Source of the DNA: Pedobacter chitinilyticus
GTDB lineage: Bacteria; Bacteroidota; Bacteroidia; Sphingobacteriales; Sphingobacteriaceae
Reading direction: 5' to 3'
DNA length: 64,000 nt
NCBI RefSeq assembly: GCF_003313385.1
Contig: NZ_QMHN01000005.1
Coordinates: 1 to 64,000, forward strand
Shown: piece by piece, positions 43,054 through 51,052 of the stretch
Layout of the letters: every line of letters begins with the position of its first letter
Numbering within the stretch: position 1 is the first letter of the stretch
The notes under the pieces: generated by a model
Databases searched by the model: none
Told to the model about the DNA's origin: nothing
The model's input: only the letters and a program-made list of their open reading frames with translations
Position numbers and translations under genes: made by a program

Positions 43054-43728
43054 TTATTTCAATAAGTCTGGCCTGCGTTGTTGTGTACGCTTTAAAGCTT
43101 CCTCGTGTCGCCACTCAGCAATTTTAGCCTCATGGCCACTCAATAGTACATCTGGTACTTTGTGCCCTCGCCATTCGGCTGGTCTTGTATAAATTGGGGA
43201 GTCTAGTAATTCACCCTGAAAGCTGTCTGACAAAGCAGAAGTTTCATCATTGAGCACTCCTGGAATTAAACGGGTGACTGCATCTACCAGTACAGCTGCA
43301 GGTAACTCTCCACCAGAGAGCACATAATCGCCAATGGAAATTTCTCTGGTGACATAAATATCACGGATACGTTGGTCTATTCCTTTGTAGTGGCCACATA
43401 AGATGATGATATTTCCTTTAATGGAAAGTTCGTTGGCAATAGTTTGGTTCAATGTTTCGCCATCAGGGCTCATGAAAATAATCTCGTCGTACGACCTTTC
43501 TCCCTGCAATTTTTCTATACAATTAGCAAAAGGCTCAATACTCATGACCATACCGCTCCCACCACCATAAGGATAATCGTCAACACTTTTTTGTTTATTG
43601 GTGGCATAGTCCCTTAGGTTGTGCACTACAATTTCGGCAATTCCCTTCTTTTGTGCTCTCTGTAAAATGGAATGAGCAAAAGGGCTGGTTAACAAATCGG
43701 GAAGTACAGAAATGATATCAAAACGCAT
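43054..43728 (-). CDS. trmD: tRNA (guanine-N1-37) methyltransferase
   Basis: A protein of 224 residues with the SPOUT trefoil-knot fold: [49 protein letters not shown] and [20 protein letters not shown]. It makes m1G37 in tRNAs and prevents frameshifting. It normally sits in rpsP-rimM-trmD-rplS; here it is cut off from rimM by about 4 kb. A TATATTTG box (minus strand, 43733-43740) ends 4 bases before the ATG, giving it its own promoter. Confidence 0.97.
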   Translation of the reverse strand: MRFDIISVLPDLLTSPFAHSILQRAQKKGIAEIVVHNLRDYATNKQKSVDDYPYGGGSGMVMSIEPFANCIEKLQGERSYDEIIFMSPDGETLNQTIANELSIKGNIIILCGHYKGIDQRIRDIYVTREISIGDYVLSGGELPAAVLVDAVTRLIPGVLNDETSALSDSFQGELLDSPIYTRPAEWRGHKVPDVLLSGHEAKIAEWRHEEALKRTQQRRPDLLK

Positions 43729-43732
43729 AGCG

Positions 43733-43740
43733 CAAATATA
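43733..43740 (-). promoter_or_regulatory. -7 promoter box of trmD
   Basis: TATATTTG on the minus strand matches TAnnTTTG and ends 4 bases before the trmD ATG, implying a leaderless message and independence from rpsP-rimM. Confidence 0.55.
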
Positions 43741-43801
43741 AGGCTTTGTTTGCGCTTTGCCCTTACTTAGAAATATTGTAACTACTTCTTTTAAAGAAAA
43801 A

Positions 43802-43831
43802 TTTGTTTTTACCTTAAAGTAATTATATTTG
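43802..43831 (+). promoter_or_regulatory. Promoter of the PL6 lyase gene
   Basis: A -33 TTTG (43802-43805) and an exact -7 box TATATTTG (43824-43831) are separated by 18 bases, close to the Bacteroidota standard. The predicted start is near 43836, leaving a leader of about 30 bases. The operator below overlaps its -7 box. Confidence 0.7.
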
Positions 43832-43859
43832 GTTAACCAAAAATTGGTAGACCAAATAT
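43825..43859. promoter_or_regulatory. Tandem operator TTGGTnnACCAA on the PL6 promoter
   Basis: Two 12-bp palindromes, TTGGTTAACCAA (43829-43840) and TTGGTAGACCAA (43844-43855), sit 15 bp apart. The whole is also a large inverted repeat whose 16-base arms (43825-43840 and 43844-43859) agree at 14 positions. The half-site layout TTGGT-nn-ACCAA equals, to my knowledge, that of the hexuronate regulators UxuR/ExuR (FadR-type GntR family). Its place over the -7 box and start site fits a repressor. Confidence 0.75.
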
Positions 43860-43865
43860 AAACTG

Positions 43866-46800
43866 ATGAAACTAGCTATTTATTATGTAGTGGCACTAGT
43901 GCTGTTACAATTTTCTTTGATGGCGCAAACTGCTGTGAAAACTTCGTTTGAAGCACCTACATATATTACTGGCAATGTTAATTCCCAAAACCTTTGGGCT
44001 GTCGCAAGTGGCAACGCTTCAATTAGCAATGCAAAATCAAAAACAGGAAGTAGTGCTTTGAGCTTTAACAATAGTAACAGTGCCTTGGCTGTTAACTTTA
44101 TACCATATAGTGGTACGGTAACTGGCATTAGAGATATTTTTTATACAGATATGTGGATCAATCCTGTGGCTTTTGCTACGAAGGGCATTTATTTAACGGC
44201 GTATGATCAGTATGGCGGAAGTTTGAAGCGGATTTATATCGTAGAATTCACTTTAGACAATAAGATAAAAGTTTCTAATGGTGGGACACAAGTGGAAGTA
44301 GGGACTTGGACTACTAACCAATGGACAAGAATTTCAATTAGGACAGATCTCACTGCTGAAAAATTTAAAATAGCGATAAATGGGGTGTTGAATGCTGCTG
44401 ATTTTGCAATGAGAGAGGCCTACGTGCCAACGGCAAGTTCAGGAAGGGCTGCAACTTATAAAGAGTTCCATTCTCTTCGGATTAATCATACTACGGATAC
44501 ACAGCTAGCAAGTTCCGATTTTACAATCGATGATCTTTATATCGGTAAAAGCCCAATTCCAGATGTTTCTTTTTTACCATCTTCTACCGCTAGAATAATC
44601 AATATTGAACAGCCTAGCTACGGAAGTATTTCTCTAAACCCATCACAAGCTAGTTATCAGATTAATGATCAAGTTACCGCAACTTTAACCTTGCCACAAG
44701 GCTACAAAAACGATGGTTGGACAGGAGACTTGGCAGGAACAGAATTGAGTAAGACTTTTAATATTACTAATAACATGGTTATTGGGGCCAATGTGGTGAT
44801 AGACAATACGGCACCGCCAGCGGAATATGTAGTCACGGTAACACAACCTTCAAACGGCTTGATTACCCTATCGCCAGCACCTACTAATGGCAAATATTCC
44901 AGTGAAACTGCTGTGACAGCAACTATTGCGGTAGAGTCTTGCTATCAATTTAATGGTTGGACGGGGGGCTTAAGCGGTACACAATTTTCAAAAACATTTA
45001 CTGTAAATTCAGATCTGTCCATTGGTGCAAATGTCGCCATCAACACCACCCCTGGTGTGGTTAGAAATGTGGCCTCTGTGGCTGAATTTAAAACGGCATT
45101 ATTGCAAATGAATCCTGGGGATGTTATTGTAGTGGAAGATGGGAGTTATGATTTAAGCAGCTTAACCATCAATCGATCGGCTTGTCCAAACCGACCTATT
45201 GTGATTAAAGCAAGAAATCAGGGACAAGCCATTTTGAATGGGGCAACGGCATTGGTTTTAGATGGTTTGCAATATGTAACGCTTCAAGGTTTCTCATTTA
45301 AAAGTGCTAATGTGGGTACGGGTATTAAGATGTTAAATTGTAGCAGGGTAAGGATTACGAGAAATAGCTTTACTTTGGACGAAACTAATATTTCCTCTTG
45401 CAATTGGTTGTATATTGGTGATACTTTTGCGAGCACGGCACCATTAAAATCTGGACACAACCGCATCGATTATAATTTGTTTGAAGGCAAAACCAAATCT
45501 GGGAAATTTATTTTATTGGATGGAAATATTAACCAGCAGACACAATATGACACCATTAGTTATAACATCTTTAGGAACAATGGGCCTCGTGAGGAAAATG
45601 AAAAGGAAACCATTAGAATTGGAGTAAGTACACTTTCTCAAAGCAATGGTTACACTTTGGTGGAGTATAACCTCTTTGAAGATTGTGATGGGGATCCAGA
45701 AATAGTTTCGGTAAAGTCTTTCGCAAACACGGTTAGATTCAATACTTTTCGAAGATGTTTGGGTACGGTTTGTTTGCGCCAAGGGAACAATAGTGTTGTA
45801 GAAGGGAATTACTTTTTTGGAGAAGGTAAAACAGCTGTTTATACCAACGAAAATGGCAACTCGAGTATTATTGGTTGCGGAGGGGTAAGGGTTTACGGGA
45901 AAAACCACAAAATCTTTAACAATTATTTCTCAGGCTTAACAGGAAGTATTTTTGATGCAGCGGTAACCATTACCAATGGCGATGCGTACAATGTAGAAAA
46001 TCCAACAGATTTGGCGAAGCACTATGTTCCTGAAAATGTAGAAGTGGTGTTTAATACCTTCGTAAATAATAAATCCAACATCGAAATAGGCTATAAGTAC
46101 GATAAAGCTCCTATAAATTGCCTTATTGCGAATAACATTGTGAAAGAAAATGCTACGCAGATTGTGAAAGCTTATAGTCCGGAGGCTTTGGCTGGGGTTA
46201 GCTTTAATAATAATATTATGTACGCCACTAATGCCGCAAGTATCGGGATTTCTGTACCTGCATCACAAATCAAAAATATAGATCCTTTGTTAGAGCAACC
46301 TGTTTGTAACGGAGCTGGTTGCGAGCTGAAAAAAGCTTATGAAGTGCTCAGATTAAGTACAGCTAGCCCAGCGATTAATGCCTCCGTAGGAACTTTTAGT
46401 TATGTGCTTTCGGATTATGAAAAGCAAAATCGTATTGGTGCAGCGGATATTGGCGCTGATGAGTATGATAGAAATAATGCGATTGCGATTAGTGCTCTCG
46501 ATGGAAGTAATGTAGGGCCTAATGCCACCTCTTTTGATTATAGTTATTTTACGGTACTGCCTATAAAGCTGGTTTCTTTTAATGCTTTCTATAACAAACA
46601 ACAAGTGGATGTTAGATGGTCAGTAGCCATGCAAGAGAAAGTGCAACGATATGAAATAGAATGGCGCACAGATTTCTCAGACTTTAAAAAGATTGCCGAA
46701 ACGAAAGCCGTAGATGGAAAGCTGAACTACACAGCTAATCATTTGACTCCTGAAGTTGGACACAATTATTATCGTCTTAAAACGGTAGATGAAGATGGAG

Positions 46801-47090
46801 CAACTGCATTTTTCGAAGAAAAAGTGGTGAATGTTTTTGCCAACTCATCGGTGAAAATTTATCCCAACCCTGCTACGAAGGAATTTAAACTAGACTTTGG
46901 TTACACGCCTTCAAAATCTGTCAAGCTTAAGTTGGTAAATTCAATAGGTAAAAATGTTTTGGAAATGGTCATGGCCCCAGCGTCTTCATATCAAGTGCCA
47001 ATTAGTAACTTGGTCAAGGGAATATATTTTGTGCAAATTATAGAAGAAGGTAAGCAACCCGTTTCATTGCCAATCGTTATTAATCCTTGA
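43866..47090 (+). CDS. PL6 polysaccharide lyase (alginate/chondroitinase-B type), T9SS secreted
   Basis: A secreted enzyme of 1074 residues. Signal peptide 1-20; about 22-235 is a LamG-like beta-sandwich; about 245-310 and 322-395 are two InlB-type B-repeats (each with a GWTG motif). The PL6 beta-helix (about 400-870) has the catalytic pair Lys617 (EIVSVKS, with calcium ligand Glu612) and Arg638 (CLRQGN); their 21-residue spacing equals that of chondroitinase B Lys250/Arg271. The last 85 residues are a type A T9SS domain ([16 protein letters not shown] onward). It should cleave uronate polymers by beta-elimination, alginate being the commonest PL6 substrate. It lies alone on the plus strand among ribosomal genes. 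Confidence 0.88.
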   Translation: MKLAIYYVVALVLLQFSLMAQTAVKTSFEAPTYITGNVNSQNLWAVASGNASISNAKSKTGSSALSFNNSNSALAVNFIPYSGTVTGIRDIFYTDMWINPVAFATKGIYLTAYDQYGGSLKRIYIVEFTLDNKIKVSNGGTQVEVGTWTTNQWTRISIRTDLTAEKFKIAINGVLNAADFAMREAYVPTASSGRAATYKEFHSLRINHTTDTQLASSDFTIDDLYIGKSPIPDVSFLPSSTARIINIEQPSYGSISLNPSQASYQINDQVTATLTLPQGYKNDGWTGDLAGTELSKTFNITNNMVIGANVVIDNTAPPAEYVVTVTQPSNGLITLSPAPTNGKYSSETAVTATIAVESCYQFNGWTGGLSGTQFSKTFTVNSDLSIGANVAINTTPGVVRNVASVAEFKTALLQMNPGDVIVVEDGSYDLSSLTINRSACPNRPIVIKARNQGQAILNGATALVLDGLQYVTLQGFSFKSANVGTGIKMLNCSRVRITRNSFTLDETNISSCNWLYIGDTFASTAPLKSGHNRIDYNLFEGKTKSGKFILLDGNINQQTQYDTISYNIFRNNGPREENEKETIRIGVSTLSQSNGYTLVEYNLFEDCDGDPEIVSVKSFANTVRFNTFRRCLGTVCLRQGNNSVVEGNYFFGEGKTAVYTNENGNSSIIGCGGVRVYGKNHKIFNNYFSGLTGSIFDAAVTITNGDAYNVENPTDLAKHYVPENVEVVFNTFVNNKSNIEIGYKYDKAPINCLIANNIVKENATQIVKAYSPEALAGVSFNNNIMYATNAASIGISVPASQIKNIDPLLEQPVCNGAGCELKKAYEVLRLSTASPAINASVGTFSYVLSDYEKQNRIGAADIGADEYDRNNAIAISALDGSNVGPNATSFDYSYFTVLPIKLVSFNAFYNKQQVDVRWSVAMQEKVQRYEIEWRTDFSDFKKIAETKAVDGKLNYTANHLTPEVGHNYYRLKTVDEDGATAFFEEKVVNVFANSSVKIYPNPATKEFKLDFGYTPSKSVKLKLVNSIGKNVLEMVMAPASSYQVPISNLVKGIYFVQIIEEGKQPVSLPIVINP

Positions 47091-47092
47091 TT

Positions 47093-47731
47093 TTAGGTCG
47101 TCCACTGGTCGTGTATAACCGCTACAAGGTAATAATTGCTTTGGTACTGTTTAAAAACTAAGCGCAGGCTAGTCCAATCCATGCCGCTATATTTTTTGTC
47201 GAAGCCACTAAAGTGATATTCGATAAAAGGATGTTTGGGGAAAATCTCGTTGAGGTTGTTTAAAGAGTTGCCTTTGCCAATGATTTGATCGTAGCCAATC
47301 TTTTCTGCGTGAAGATAATCGGCATTATAGACAAAATTTTCTAGGTATTGTTGGGCAGTTAATCTAATTACGTCGCCACTCCCGTCGTAATTTCCCCATA
47401 TCACAGAAACTTTTTCTTCAACCAGTTTTAAAAACGAGGCTTTTGACACTTTTTTTGCCGTTTTGGTATCGATAAAACCATACGGAGAAAAGACTACTCC
47501 TTCGGTTGGATGAAAATACGAAGCGAACGCAGTATAATCTTTTGTCTTTAGCGTGGTGAGGATTTCGGTAGCGATGGTAGTCAATGTGCCTTCATCAGCT
47601 ACGCTGTCCACTGCGTTAACTGTTTTGCCGCTATCCGATGAAAGAGATGAATCGGCAGATTTATCTGTACGATTACAACTAACCATAATTAGTGCTAGTA
47701 CGCCAAGCCATAAGAAACCTAATTGCTTCAT
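47093..47731 (-). CDS. Lipoprotein with NTF2-like domain
   Basis: A protein of 212 residues with a lipoprotein signal (MKQLGFLWLGVLALIMVSC) and a Ser/Asp-rich linker. The domain (about 50-212) begins with helices and TLKTKDYTAFASYFHPTEGV, a layout like SnoaL/NTF2 cone folds, and ends in YYLVAVIHDQWTT. No enzyme motif. The frame extends 13 codons upstream, but MKQLG gives the lipoprotein signal. It starts 39 bases past the rimM stop on the same strand and ends 2 bases from the stop of the convergent PL6 gene. Homologues sit beside unrelated genes, so no link to PL6 is claimed. Confidence 0.65.
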   Translation of the reverse strand: MKQLGFLWLGVLALIMVSCNRTDKSADSSLSSDSGKTVNAVDSVADEGTLTTIATEILTTLKTKDYTAFASYFHPTEGVVFSPYGFIDTKTAKKVSKASFLKLVEEKVSVIWGNYDGSGDVIRLTAQQYLENFVYNADYLHAEKIGYDQIIGKGNSLNNLNEIFPKHPFIEYHFSGFDKKYSGMDWTSLRLVFKQYQSNYYLVAVIHDQWTT

Positions 47732-47770
47732 AAGTATAAAACTTAAGGCCAGCGGGTTTTGTTTTGCCAA

Positions 47771-48298
47771 TTATGGATTTAAGTAAATATCCAATAGCCC
47801 CTCTGGTAAATCTAAGGTAAGAATATTTTCCTCATCATCTATTTCTACAATAAAGTCTTCATTTAAAGGAAAAAGAATTTCCTTATTCTGATAATTTACC
47901 GTAGCTACAAATTGTTGAGGGTATTCATTTACTTCTATGATTTCACCAAGTTCGCCCAAAGTTTCGTCTACAGCAATAAAACCTTTTAAATCGGTGTAGT
48001 AAAATTCGTCGTCTTCACGTTCTGGCTTTTTACTCAAAGGCAAATACGCTTTTTTCTTTACCAAAGGCTGCGCCTTATCCACGTGGTCAACATCATCAAA
48101 ATAAAAAAGGCCAGTGCTGTTTTCGTATAGTTTGTGACTGGCAACAAAAAAAGGTACCATTTTTCCGTTCAGTTCTAAGAATATGACGTCAAGATCTAAA
48201 TCTTGGTAGTCCTCAAACTCAAAATAAAGCTGAAGCTCACCTTTTAAACCTTTGGTTTTGGTAATGTATCCAATATAAAATGATTCTTCTTTTGTCAT
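47771..48298 (-). CDS. rimM: 16S rRNA processing protein RimM
   Basis: A protein of 175 residues. The RimM beta-barrel starts YIGYITKTKGLKGELQLYFE; the C-terminal PRC barrel has YYTDLKGFIAVDETLGELGE, ending LDLPEGLLDIYL. It assists 30S head assembly by binding S19. It is downstream of rpsP, separated by a terminator and an intergenic repeat, and upstream of the lipoprotein gene. Confidence 0.93.
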   Translation of the reverse strand: MTKEESFYIGYITKTKGLKGELQLYFEFEDYQDLDLDVIFLELNGKMVPFFVASHKLYENSTGLFYFDDVDHVDKAQPLVKKKAYLPLSKKPEREDDEFYYTDLKGFIAVDETLGELGEIIEVNEYPQQFVATVNYQNKEILFPLNEDFIVEIDDEENILTLDLPEGLLDIYLNP

Positions 48299-48306
48299 AT
48301 GTCTTG

Positions 48307-48390
48307 CATTTTGTCATTCTGAATGTTAGCGAAGAATCTGTGCGTTAAATGTTGAACGGAACAGAATCCCCCTACCTCGGAATGATAGCT
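48307..48390. repeat. Intergenic repeat mosaic between rpsP and rimM
   Basis: The spacer contains GTCATTCTGAATG, GAAGAATCTG and AGAATCCCCCTACC, ending TCGGAATGA. CATTCTGA and TCGGAATG form imperfect outer arms. The layout resembles the other intergenic palindromic elements of this window, but the sequence words differ. Confidence 0.4.
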
Positions 48391-48404
48391 GATTGGGTGG
48401 ATAT

Positions 48405-48443
48405 AAAAATAGCGTTCCGATTTTGGCGGAACGCTATTTTTTG
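48405..48443. terminator. Terminator after rpsP
   Basis: AATAGCGTTCCG (48408-48419) and CGGAACGCTATT (48427-48438) form a perfect 12-bp stem with a 7-base loop. On the minus strand it follows the rpsP stop by 17 bases and runs into TTTTTA, so it should stop most rpsP transcripts before rimM. Confidence 0.85.
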
Positions 48444-48455
48444 AAGTAAAGTTAA

Positions 48456-49025
48456 TTATTCAGCTTTATCTTCTGCTTGAGTTTCTTCAGCAGGAGCTTC
48501 TGTTGCTGCTTCAGCTTCTACAACTGGAGCTTCTTCAGTAGCCTCTTCTGCAACTTCTTCCGCTACAGGAGCGTTTTTAGCTGCAATGGCTGCCGCTCTT
48601 TCTTCATTTTTCTTAGCTTCTGCTGCTAAGGCTGCTTTACGAGCTTCAGCTTTACCACTAGCTAAACCTTCAGTTTTGCCAGCAATTTTACCTGCTTTAC
48701 CCTCTAACCAAGTAGCAAATTTAGCATCTGCTTGTTCTTGAGTTAAAGCACCTTTTTTAATACCACCTTCTAAGTGTTTTTTGTAAAGAACACCTTTGTA
48801 AGAAAGGATAGCACGAGCTGTATCAGTAGGTTCAGCACCATTAAGTACCCATTTTACAGCTTTGTCGAAGTTAAGTTCGATGGTTGCAGGATTGGTGTTT
48901 GGGTTATAAGAACCTAAACGCTCAATGAATTTTCCATCTCTTGGAGCACGCGAATCCGCTACTACCACGTGGTAAAAAGGTTTTCCTTTTTTACCGAATC
49001 TTTGCAATCTGATTTTAGTTGCCAT
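48456..49025 (-). CDS. rpsP: 30S ribosomal protein S16 with long acidic tail
   Basis: A protein of 189 residues. The first about 80 residues are a normal bS16 ([57 protein letters not shown]). The remaining 100 or so are an extension: first helical and Lys/Ala-rich, then Ala/Glu/Val-rich ([20 protein letters not shown]), likely disordered and acidic. Long S16 tails are known in Bacteroidota, but their role is not. Preceded by a consensus promoter and a leader hairpin. Confidence 0.96.
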   Translation of the reverse strand: MATKIRLQRFGKKGKPFYHVVVADSRAPRDGKFIERLGSYNPNTNPATIELNFDKAVKWVLNGAEPTDTARAILSYKGVLYKKHLEGGIKKGALTQEQADAKFATWLEGKAGKIAGKTEGLASGKAEARKAALAAEAKKNEERAAAIAAKNAPVAEEVAEEATEEAPVVEAEAATEAPAEETQAEDKAE

Positions 49026-49047
49026 TCTTTTTAATGATTTATGTATT

Positions 49048-49074
49048 CAACATAGTTCCCGGAACTTCATGTTG
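49048..49074 (-). promoter_or_regulatory. rpsP leader hairpin
   Basis: On the minus strand CAACAT...GTTC.CGG.GAAC...ATGTTG forms two stacked stems (6 and 4 pairs) with a small internal loop. It lies in the predicted 53-base leader between the promoter and the rpsP ATG and could serve feedback control by S16. Confidence 0.45.
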
Positions 49075-49082
49075 CGGGGCTG

Positions 49083-49114
49083 CAAAGGTAAATAAAATGT
49101 TAATAACTAGCAAA
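49083..49114 (-). promoter_or_regulatory. Promoter of rpsP
   Basis: On the minus strand TTTG (49111-49114) and TACCTTTG (49083-49090; exact TAnnTTTG) are 20 bases apart. The predicted start is near 49078. Confidence 0.75.
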
Positions 49115-49174
49115 CTATGCTAAAATTAGATTTTGTTTGTCAATATCGGCCTTGCTTTACGGATATTTGAAGAT

Positions 49175-49693
49175 ATGAGAATAGCAATTGATATGGACGA
49201 AGTCCTAGCAGATCCGATACATAAATTCATTCAGCTTTATAATAGAGATCATCAAGTCCCCTTAGATTTGGTGATAAAACCTGGCACGGAAATCTTCCAA
49301 AACGTTCCAGATGAAGTGAACGATAAATGGTTCGATTACATTAATGAGAAGGGCTTCTTCCGTGATTTACCCGTTATTGATGGAGCAGTAGAAGCAGTAA
49401 AAAAGCTACAGCAGCGATATGAGGTTTATATCGTATCCGCCGCCATGGAATTTAGAAATTCATTGGAGGATAAATTGGACTGGCTTGCAGAACATTTCCC
49501 TTTTATAGATTGGAAGCATATCATCTTTTGTGGTGAAAAGATTGTCAATGTAGATATTATGATTGATGATAGAATAAAAAACTTTTCGGGTTTTAGCGGG
49601 CGTTCGCTTCTTTTTACTTCTCCGCATAACCTTCTAATCACAGAATACGAGCGGGTTGATAATTGGCAGCAGGTATTGAACAAATTAATGTAG
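49175..49693 (+). CDS. 5'(3')-deoxyribonucleotidase-like HAD phosphatase
   Basis: A protein of 172 residues of the NT5C type. The HAD motif I is RIAIDMDEVLADP (nucleophile Asp 5, acid Asp 7), followed by GFFRDLPVIDGAVEAVKKLQ, VYIVSAAMEF (motif II Ser) and DIMIDDRIKN (motif IV). It would dephosphorylate nucleotides in the cytosol. The start at 49175 places the nucleophile at the usual distance; a frame extending 14 codons upstream is not needed and overlaps a GATATTTG promoter-like box (49162-49169). Confidence 0.88.
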   Translation: MRIAIDMDEVLADPIHKFIQLYNRDHQVPLDLVIKPGTEIFQNVPDEVNDKWFDYINEKGFFRDLPVIDGAVEAVKKLQQRYEVYIVSAAMEFRNSLEDKLDWLAEHFPFIDWKHIIFCGEKIVNVDIMIDDRIKNFSGFSGRSLLFTSPHNLLITEYERVDNWQQVLNKLM

Positions 49694-49764
49694 TTAAAGG
49701 GTAACAAAAAGCCGAAACACTTATTTGGTGTTGTGCAGGAGTTTGCAAGGCTTAGGTAAAATTT

Positions 49765-49798
49765 GAATGACAGAAGTTCAATAAAAATACTATTTTTG
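49765..49798 (+). promoter_or_regulatory. Promoter of the polysaccharide locus
   Basis: TTTG (49765-49768) and TATTTTTG (49791-49798; exact TAnnTTTG) with a 22-base spacer, slightly long. The predicted leader before gmd is about 78 bases. No other equally good box was seen up to the gmd start. Confidence 0.5.
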
Positions 49799-49880
49799 AG
49801 GCGTTGCTCATCTACAACTTTTTGATTACAAATAACAGTTTGTACATGTTTGCACACCATAATTTTACTAAAATATAGAA

Positions 49881-51017
49881 ATGAAAGTTGCGCTTATTAC
49901 GGGGGTGACCGGCCAGGATGGTGCCTATTTAGCAGAGTTTTTATTAAAAAAGGGCTATTTAGTGCACGGTATTAAGAGGCGATCTTCTTTATTTAACACG
50001 GATAGAGTTGACCATCTTTATCAAGATCAACATGAAAGTAATGTAAGGTTTAAACTTCATTACGGAGACTTAACGGATTCGACAAATCTAATTAGAATCA
50101 TTCAAGAGACTCAGCCCGACGAAATTTACAATTTAGCGGCAATGAGCCACGTACAGGTAAGTTTCGAAATGCCTGAATATACTGCTAATGCTGATGGCAT
50201 TGGGACCTTAAGATTGTTGGAAGCGATTAGGATACTTGGGCTGACTAAAAAAACTAAAATCTATCAGGCTTCTACTTCAGAATTGTATGGTTTAGTCCAA
50301 GCCGTTCCACAGAGTGAAAGCACTCCGTTCTATCCACGTTCACCTTACGCTGTAGCCAAAATCTACGGTTATTGGATTACAGTAAATTATCGCGAAGCTT
50401 ACGGAATGTTCGCTTGTAATGGGATCTTGTTCAACCATGAAAGTCCTTTGCGTGGGGAAACCTTTGTAACGCGTAAAATTACCAGAGCGGCTTCAAAAAT
50501 AGCTTTAGGATTACAAAATTGTTTATACCTTGGAAATCTATCCGCTCAACGTGATTGGGGGCATGCCAAAGATTATATCGAAGCAATGTGGTTGATCTTG
50601 CAACAAGAAAAAGCGGAAGATTACGTTATTGCAACTGGTGTGACTACGACCGTTCGTGATTTTGTGCGCATGGCTTTTGCTGAATTAGGCATAACTGTAG
50701 AATTTTCAGGTAAAGATGAGCAAGAGAAAGGTGTCATTATTGATGTTGACAGTGAAAAAGCAATGGCGCTGGGTTTAAATTTAGAAACCTTAAAACTTGG
50801 TAATACAGTAGTAAAAGTTGACCCTAAATATTTTAGACCAACCGAAGTGGATTTGTTGCTAGGTGACCCTACTAAAGCAAAAACCCAATTAGGATGGCAA
50901 CCTAAATATGATTTACAGGCTTTAGTTGAAGATATGATGCAAGCTGATTTAAACTTAATGAAGAAAGACGAGTATCTGAAACAAGGCGACTACAAGACGC
51001 TTAATTATTTTGAATAA
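49881..51017 (+). CDS. gmd: GDP-mannose 4,6-dehydratase
   Basis: A protein of 378 residues. The Rossmann motif is [66 protein letters not shown] and [15 protein letters not shown] (catalytic Tyr/Lys) are all Gmd hallmarks, as is [20 protein letters not shown]. It converts GDP-mannose to GDP-4-keto-6-deoxymannose, the branch point for fucose, rhamnose and perosamine. First gene of the surface-polysaccharide locus. No fucose synthase (fcl) follows, so the downstream sugar is open. Confidence 0.95.
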   Translation: MKVALITGVTGQDGAYLAEFLLKKGYLVHGIKRRSSLFNTDRVDHLYQDQHESNVRFKLHYGDLTDSTNLIRIIQETQPDEIYNLAAMSHVQVSFEMPEYTANADGIGTLRLLEAIRILGLTKKTKIYQASTSELYGLVQAVPQSESTPFYPRSPYAVAKIYGYWITVNYREAYGMFACNGILFNHESPLRGETFVTRKITRAASKIALGLQNCLYLGNLSAQRDWGHAKDYIEAMWLILQQEKAEDYVIATGVTTTVRDFVRMAFAELGITVEFSGKDEQEKGVIIDVDSEKAMALGLNLETLKLGNTVVKVDPKYFRPTEVDLLLGDPTKAKTQLGWQPKYDLQALVEDMMQADLNLMKKDEYLKQGDYKTLNYFE

Positions 51018-51052
51018 TTGGTGTCTTCACAAAAAATAAGAATATCATTTTC

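Noticed and set aside
45513..45908. 131-codon frame antisense to the PL6 gene
   Set aside because: Lies wholly within the catalytic beta-helix region of PL6, whose motifs are intact.
43866..47770. A full alginate-utilisation locus around the PL6 gene
   Set aside because: Only the PL6 is related to alginate; no SusCD pair, PL7/PL17, KDG kinase or aldolase gene lies nearby.
48307..48390. A small gene between rpsP and rimM
   Set aside because: No open frame of useful length with a start; the sequence reads as an intergenic repeat mosaic plus terminator.
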